Assembly: GCA_007132315.1 (NCBI GenBank)
Contig: SLOW01000053.1
Span: 1-7,259 of the forward strand
From: Opitutales bacterium
GTDB lineage: Bacteria > Verrucomicrobiota > Verrucomicrobiia > Opitutales > T3Sed10-336
Direction of reading: 5' to 3'
DNA: 7,259 nucleotides
Shown: piece by piece, positions 4,765-7,259 of the stretch
Layout: each line of letters begins with the position of its first letter
Numbering within the stretch: the first letter of the stretch is position 1
Made by a program: the position numbers and the translations under genes
The notes under the pieces: generated by a model
Databases searched by the model: none
The model's input: the letters and a program-made list of their open reading frames with translations, nothing else
Told to the model about the DNA's origin: nothing

Positions 4765-6987
4765 TCAGTGGGATCGGCCGGCGCCGGAGTCGGCGCGGGC
4801 CGGTGTGCTGCGGCGGGGATCGTTTTCGGCCTCCATGGCCACGAAGCAGATGTCGTCGGCGAAGGAGGAGCGGCCGGTGAAGTCGATAACGCTTTTAAGG
4901 ACGGTTTCGGACAGAGTGGCGATTCGGGCGTCGAGGTTGTCGCGGATGACGGTTTCCAGGCGTTCGAGGCCGAACTCATCATGGGCGCTGTTGACGGCTT
5001 CGATGATGCCGTCGGTGAACAGGAAGAAGCGGGTTCCGTCCTCGATCGGCTGCCGTGCCCTGGTGTAAACCGAATTCGCCATCAGCCCGAGAGCGGACCC
5101 GTTGGACCGGCTGGGGTACAGGGGCGCGACCTGCCGGGTGTTGCGGTTGGCCACGAGGGGAGCGGGGTGGCCGGCCGAGGTGTGAAAGACCTCCCGCCGT
5201 CCGGTATCCACCACCATGTAGAAGGCGGATACAAAAACAAAGTCATTACAGTGGCGCATGATGTGCAGGAAGTTTTCGTTCATCATGCCCATCAGCCGGC
5301 CCGGATCGTCGATGGTGTAGGCGAAGTCTTGCAGCAGGGTGCCGATGATCGCCGTGATAAGGGCGGAGCGGGCGCCGTGTCCCATAACGTCGGCAATGAA
5401 GATCCCGGCCCGGTCCTCCCCGAGTTTGATCACGTTGAAAAAATCGCCCCCCACGGTGCTGGTGGGGAGATAGATGTGGTGAAAGCTCAGCCGCAGACCG
5501 CCGGCGTTGCGCTGTGCCGGGATGGTGGGGTAGGCGCGCGGCATCAGGGCCTCCTGGAACTCCCGGGCGAGATCGAGTTCCCGCTGAATCTCGCGGGTCT
5601 GGGCCTGCAAATCCGCCTTGAGTTGCTCGTTGTACTGGAGCACGCGATTGGCCATGGCCTCAAAATCCCGCGAGAGTTCTCCGAGTTCATCCGAGCTCCG
5701 AATGGTGCCAATCCGTTCGAGGGCCCGGCGGGTGGAGACGGGGATGGCCTGGACGGGTGCCGCGCGGACCGAGTGCTGGTCCGTCAGGCGCGCCGTGGAG
5801 GCGATGTTCCGGGCCGCCGACTGCAGCGTGCGAATCGGTCGGATCAGTTCGTTTCGGGCGATCAAGAATCCCGTGGCCGTGCTCAGCAGGATGAAAAAGA
5901 TACCGGCCAGAGTGATATTGCGCAGTTGCGCCCGCACGGGGGCTAAGACCTCTTTGGCGGGTGCATGGACGAGGACCAACAGGGTTTCGGTCTCTTTCTC
6001 CAGCACGTCCCGGGTCAGATCGGAGGTGGCGTGGGCCGCGATCTGACGGCGCAAGATCTCCGGGGAAGGGGGGTCGGGATCGGCGTCGAGTCTGGCCGCT
6101 TCCCAGGGCAGGCGGGTAAACCCGAGCATCGATTTTTCGCCGGTTGTCAGGTCGCCCGTCATCCAGCCTTTTCCCGACGCGGAGAACTGGCTCGCGGCTT
6201 CCGGGGTGATCCGGTTTTCCAGCGGTTCGCGGTCGCGGGCGAAGAGGATGCGTCCGTCTTCCAGGATGCACTTCCAGCGGACGTTCTCCGGCGAAACCCG
6301 CCGGGCCAGATCGAAGAACAGGTCCGAAGCCTGGAGGACCGCTTTGGCGACCCCGGCGGGCGGCCCTTCCGGGTCTTCGGGATCCCGAATGGGGATGGCG
6401 AGGTCGAAGGAATAGACTTCGGCGCTGGCGTCAAAGTTGATGCCTTCGATGTGAGCCGATTGAAATGACGCCTGTCGCCCTTTCTGCCACCAGTGTTCGT
6501 TGGCCTGCCAGTAATCCGTGGTCTTGTTGGTCGAGGCGACCAGCCTTCCGAAAGCGTCCGTGACAAAGATTTCCGAAAAGGTGGGGTTGATGGCCTGGAA
6601 ACGCCGCAGGTCCCGGGCGAGATCGATTTCCAGAAAGGGCGTCAGCACCGGATCGGCTTCGTCGAGGTCCGGACACAGCTCCTCCATTTCGAGAATATGG
6701 CGGATGAAGGCGTCGTCGGCGTCGGGCGGGGTCTGGAGGTTGATCTCGTTCAGTTGCTTGGAAAAATCCCGCAGGGTCAACCAGTCGTGCAGGTTGCGGA
6801 CCGCCTTATCGACCCGGAGGCTGAGAAAGTCCGACATCTGTTCCGCCTGCCCCTGGAATCGCTGGCCTTCGGCATCGCGATAGTTTTTGTAACCGAGAAC
6901 GTTAACCGCGATGATGCCGGCCGCGATGGGCAGAATGGTCGCGAGCACCAGGATTCCTGCGAATTTGACTCTGATTCCCCAGTTCAC
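4765..6987 (-). CDS. Membrane sensor PP2C phosphatase (Cache-HAMP-SpoIIE)
   Basis: A 740-residue inner-membrane signalling protein. Order: TM1 about 9-31; a periplasmic sensor about 32-355 of double-Cache type, with strand FVTDAFGRLVAST at 141-153 and the DYWQANEHWW loop at 158-167; TM2 about 357-377; HAMP from about 378, with RP at 383-384 and DELGEL at 433-438; a coiled coil about 445-482; and a SpoIIE/PP2C domain about 500-718. Metal-binding aspartates are present in GGDFF (D515), ADVMGHG (D533), FTDG (D659) and DDIC (D711, D712), together with AGHPAP at 605-610, so the phosphatase looks active. Relatives dephosphorylate STAS-type anti-anti-sigma factors in partner switching; that target is inferred. 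The last 20 residues form a charged, disordered tail. The start is a GTG, the only start codon after the in-frame stop at 7068-7066, with no clear Shine-Dalgarno. It probably has its own promoter (7088-7060). Confidence 0.94.
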   Translation of the reverse strand: MNWGIRVKFAGILVLATILPIAAGIIAVNVLGYKNYRDAEGQRFQGQAEQMSDFLSLRVDKAVRNLHDWLTLRDFSKQLNEINLQTPPDADDAFIRHILEMEELCPDLDEADPVLTPFLEIDLARDLRRFQAINPTFSEIFVTDAFGRLVASTNKTTDYWQANEHWWQKGRQASFQSAHIEGINFDASAEVYSFDLAIPIRDPEDPEGPPAGVAKAVLQASDLFFDLARRVSPENVRWKCILEDGRILFARDREPLENRITPEAASQFSASGKGWMTGDLTTGEKSMLGFTRLPWEAARLDADPDPPSPEILRRQIAAHATSDLTRDVLEKETETLLVLVHAPAKEVLAPVRAQLRNITLAGIFFILLSTATGFLIARNELIRPIRTLQSAARNIASTARLTDQHSVRAAPVQAIPVSTRRALERIGTIRSSDELGELSRDFEAMANRVLQYNEQLKADLQAQTREIQRELDLAREFQEALMPRAYPTIPAQRNAGGLRLSFHHIYLPTSTVGGDFFNVIKLGEDRAGIFIADVMGHGARSALITAIIGTLLQDFAYTIDDPGRLMGMMNENFLHIMRHCNDFVFVSAFYMVVDTGRREVFHTSAGHPAPLVANRNTRQVAPLYPSRSNGSALGLMANSVYTRARQPIEDGTRFFLFTDGIIEAVNSAHDEFGLERLETVIRDNLDARIATLSETVLKSVIDFTGRSSFADDICFVAMEAENDPRRSTPARADSGAGRSH

Positions 6988-7001
6988 GTTTGTTCGACCG
7001 T

Positions 7002-7015
7002 TCGTCCGCGGACGA
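7002..7015. repeat. 14-bp perfect palindrome in the phosphatase leader
   Basis: TCGTCCGCGGACGA is its own reverse complement. It lies 14 nt upstream of the GTG start of the phosphatase gene and downstream of the predicted promoter. It could be an operator or part of a leader hairpin near the ribosome-binding region. A second, 10-bp perfect palindrome (CCGTCGACGG) lies 15 bases further upstream at 7031-7040. In sequence this GC-rich, short palindromes are not rare, so function is uncertain. Confidence 0.35.
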
Positions 7016-7059
7016 GACTCGAGCGCCGTTCCGTCGACGGGTTTTTCGCGATTAAGCCA

Positions 7060-7088
7060 AGTGTATCACGGCCCCGGCTATCTGCCAA
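7060..7088 (-). promoter_or_regulatory. Candidate sigma70-type promoter for the phosphatase gene
   Basis: TTGGCA (5 of 6 matches to TTGACA) at 7088-7083 and TACACT (4 of 6 matches to TATAAT) at 7065-7060 are separated by the ideal 17 nt. The start point would be near 7053, giving a leader of about 65 nt that carries the two palindromes. The promoter sits about 45 nt after the stop of the upstream gene, which supports the phosphatase gene being the first gene of its own unit. Confidence 0.55.
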
Positions 7089-7092
7089 GATT

Positions 7093-7109
7093 TTGCTCCG
7101 CGGGAGCAA
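7093..7109. repeat. Hairpin after the upstream gene, possible terminator
   Basis: TTGCTCC and GGAGCAA form a perfect 7-bp stem with a 3-nt GCG loop, 24 nt after the stop of the YihY-like gene. In the direction of transcription it is followed by AATCTTGG rather than a run of T, so it is not a textbook intrinsic terminator. The position just after a stop and before a predicted promoter still suggests a role at the 3' end of the upstream transcript. Confidence 0.4.
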
Positions 7110-7133
7110 CCCGAGCGGCGGGAACAGGCCGGG

Positions 7134-7259
7134 TCACGGCGAAGGGGTGACTATGCGCCGTTGCACCCGAACGGCGGCGGGTTTGGGTTCTATGGTCCGC
7201 CCGCAGGCCTCGACGTAAGCGCGGGTGAATTCGGCGCCGTACAGCAGGATCAGGGACGA
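7134..7259 (-). CDS. C-terminal tail of YihY/BrkB (UPF0761) membrane protein
   Basis: An open frame enters at the window edge and ends at the TGA at 7136-7134, giving 41 residues that begin SSLILLYGAEFTRAYVEACG. The LILLYGAEFTRAY stretch is the end of the last membrane helix plus the conserved GAE motif of the YihY/BrkB family, once misnamed ribonuclease BN. The remaining residues are a short, basic cytoplasmic tail. The family consists of six-helix inner-membrane proteins of about 280-430 residues with unclear transport-like function. Over 80 percent of the gene lies outside the window, so the call rests on one motif and could change. Confidence 0.75.
   Translation of the reverse strand, partial: SSLILLYGAEFTRAYVEACGRTIEPKPAAVRVQRRIVTPSP

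Noticed and set aside
3618..5946. Long plus-strand frames (420 and 457 residues) opposite thiH and the phosphatase gene
   Set aside because: They mirror well-recognised genes, run across gene boundaries, and are rich in Gly/Arg/Ala without family motifs.
5560..6630. Direct repeat TCCCGGGCGAGATCGA found near 5561 and near 6611
   Set aside because: Both copies encode similar helix segments (DLARE and DLARD) in the same protein; they are separated by 1 kb and are best explained by codon and residue coincidence.
7093..7109. Classical Rho-independent terminator
   Set aside because: The stem is good, but no T-run follows in either direction of relevance, so it is listed only as a hairpin.

Overview
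This is a GC-rich bacterial window in which every gene I can support lies on the minus strand, so transcription runs from the high coordinates to the low ones. Six genes are complete or nearly so and a seventh is a short tail. I recognise no plasmid, phage, IS, CRISPR or RNA-gene signal. Dense packing, GC-biased codons, weak Shine-Dalgarno sequences and a large sensor-PP2C phosphatase would fit a Gram-negative-type environmental bacterium. A Verrucomicrobiota/Planctomycetota-like host is my guess from the protein flavour only, with low confidence.

Layout in transcription order. (a) 7259-7134 is the C-terminal tail of a YihY/BrkB-type (UPF0761) membrane protein. (b) 7133-6988 is an intergenic region with a 7-bp hairpin, a good sigma70-like promoter and a 14-bp perfect palindrome. 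(c) 6987-4765 is a 740-residue membrane-bound sensor phosphatase: TM, double-Cache-like sensor, TM, HAMP, coiled coil and SpoIIE-type PP2C domain. (d) 4764-4665 is a 100-nt gap with a candidate promoter overlapping nested inverted repeats. (e) 4664-3277 holds thiH and thiS, joined by an ATGA overlap. (f) 3261-2878 is apaG. (g) 2797-1439 is a metallo-beta-lactamase/beta-CASP ribonuclease. (h) 1420-1 is an AbgT-family transporter that runs off the window edge.

How the genes work together. ThiH makes dehydroglycine (2-iminoacetate) from tyrosine, and ThiS carries sulfur as a C-terminal thiocarboxylate. Both feed ThiG, which makes the thiazole half of thiamine, but thiG is not in the window. The spacing of thiH-thiS-apaG-RNase-abgT (overlap of 4, then gaps of 15, 80 and 18 nt) suggests one transcription unit, although the products do not form one obvious pathway. 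The phosphatase gene appears to be a separate unit that receives an external signal and would dephosphorylate a cytoplasmic partner, typically a STAS-domain anti-anti-sigma factor; no such partner is in the window.

I found no convincing undescribed multi-gene system. The points most worth a second look are the nested inverted repeats at the thiH promoter, the split thi cluster, the enlarged HAMP connector of the phosphatase and the variant motif in the beta-CASP RNase.
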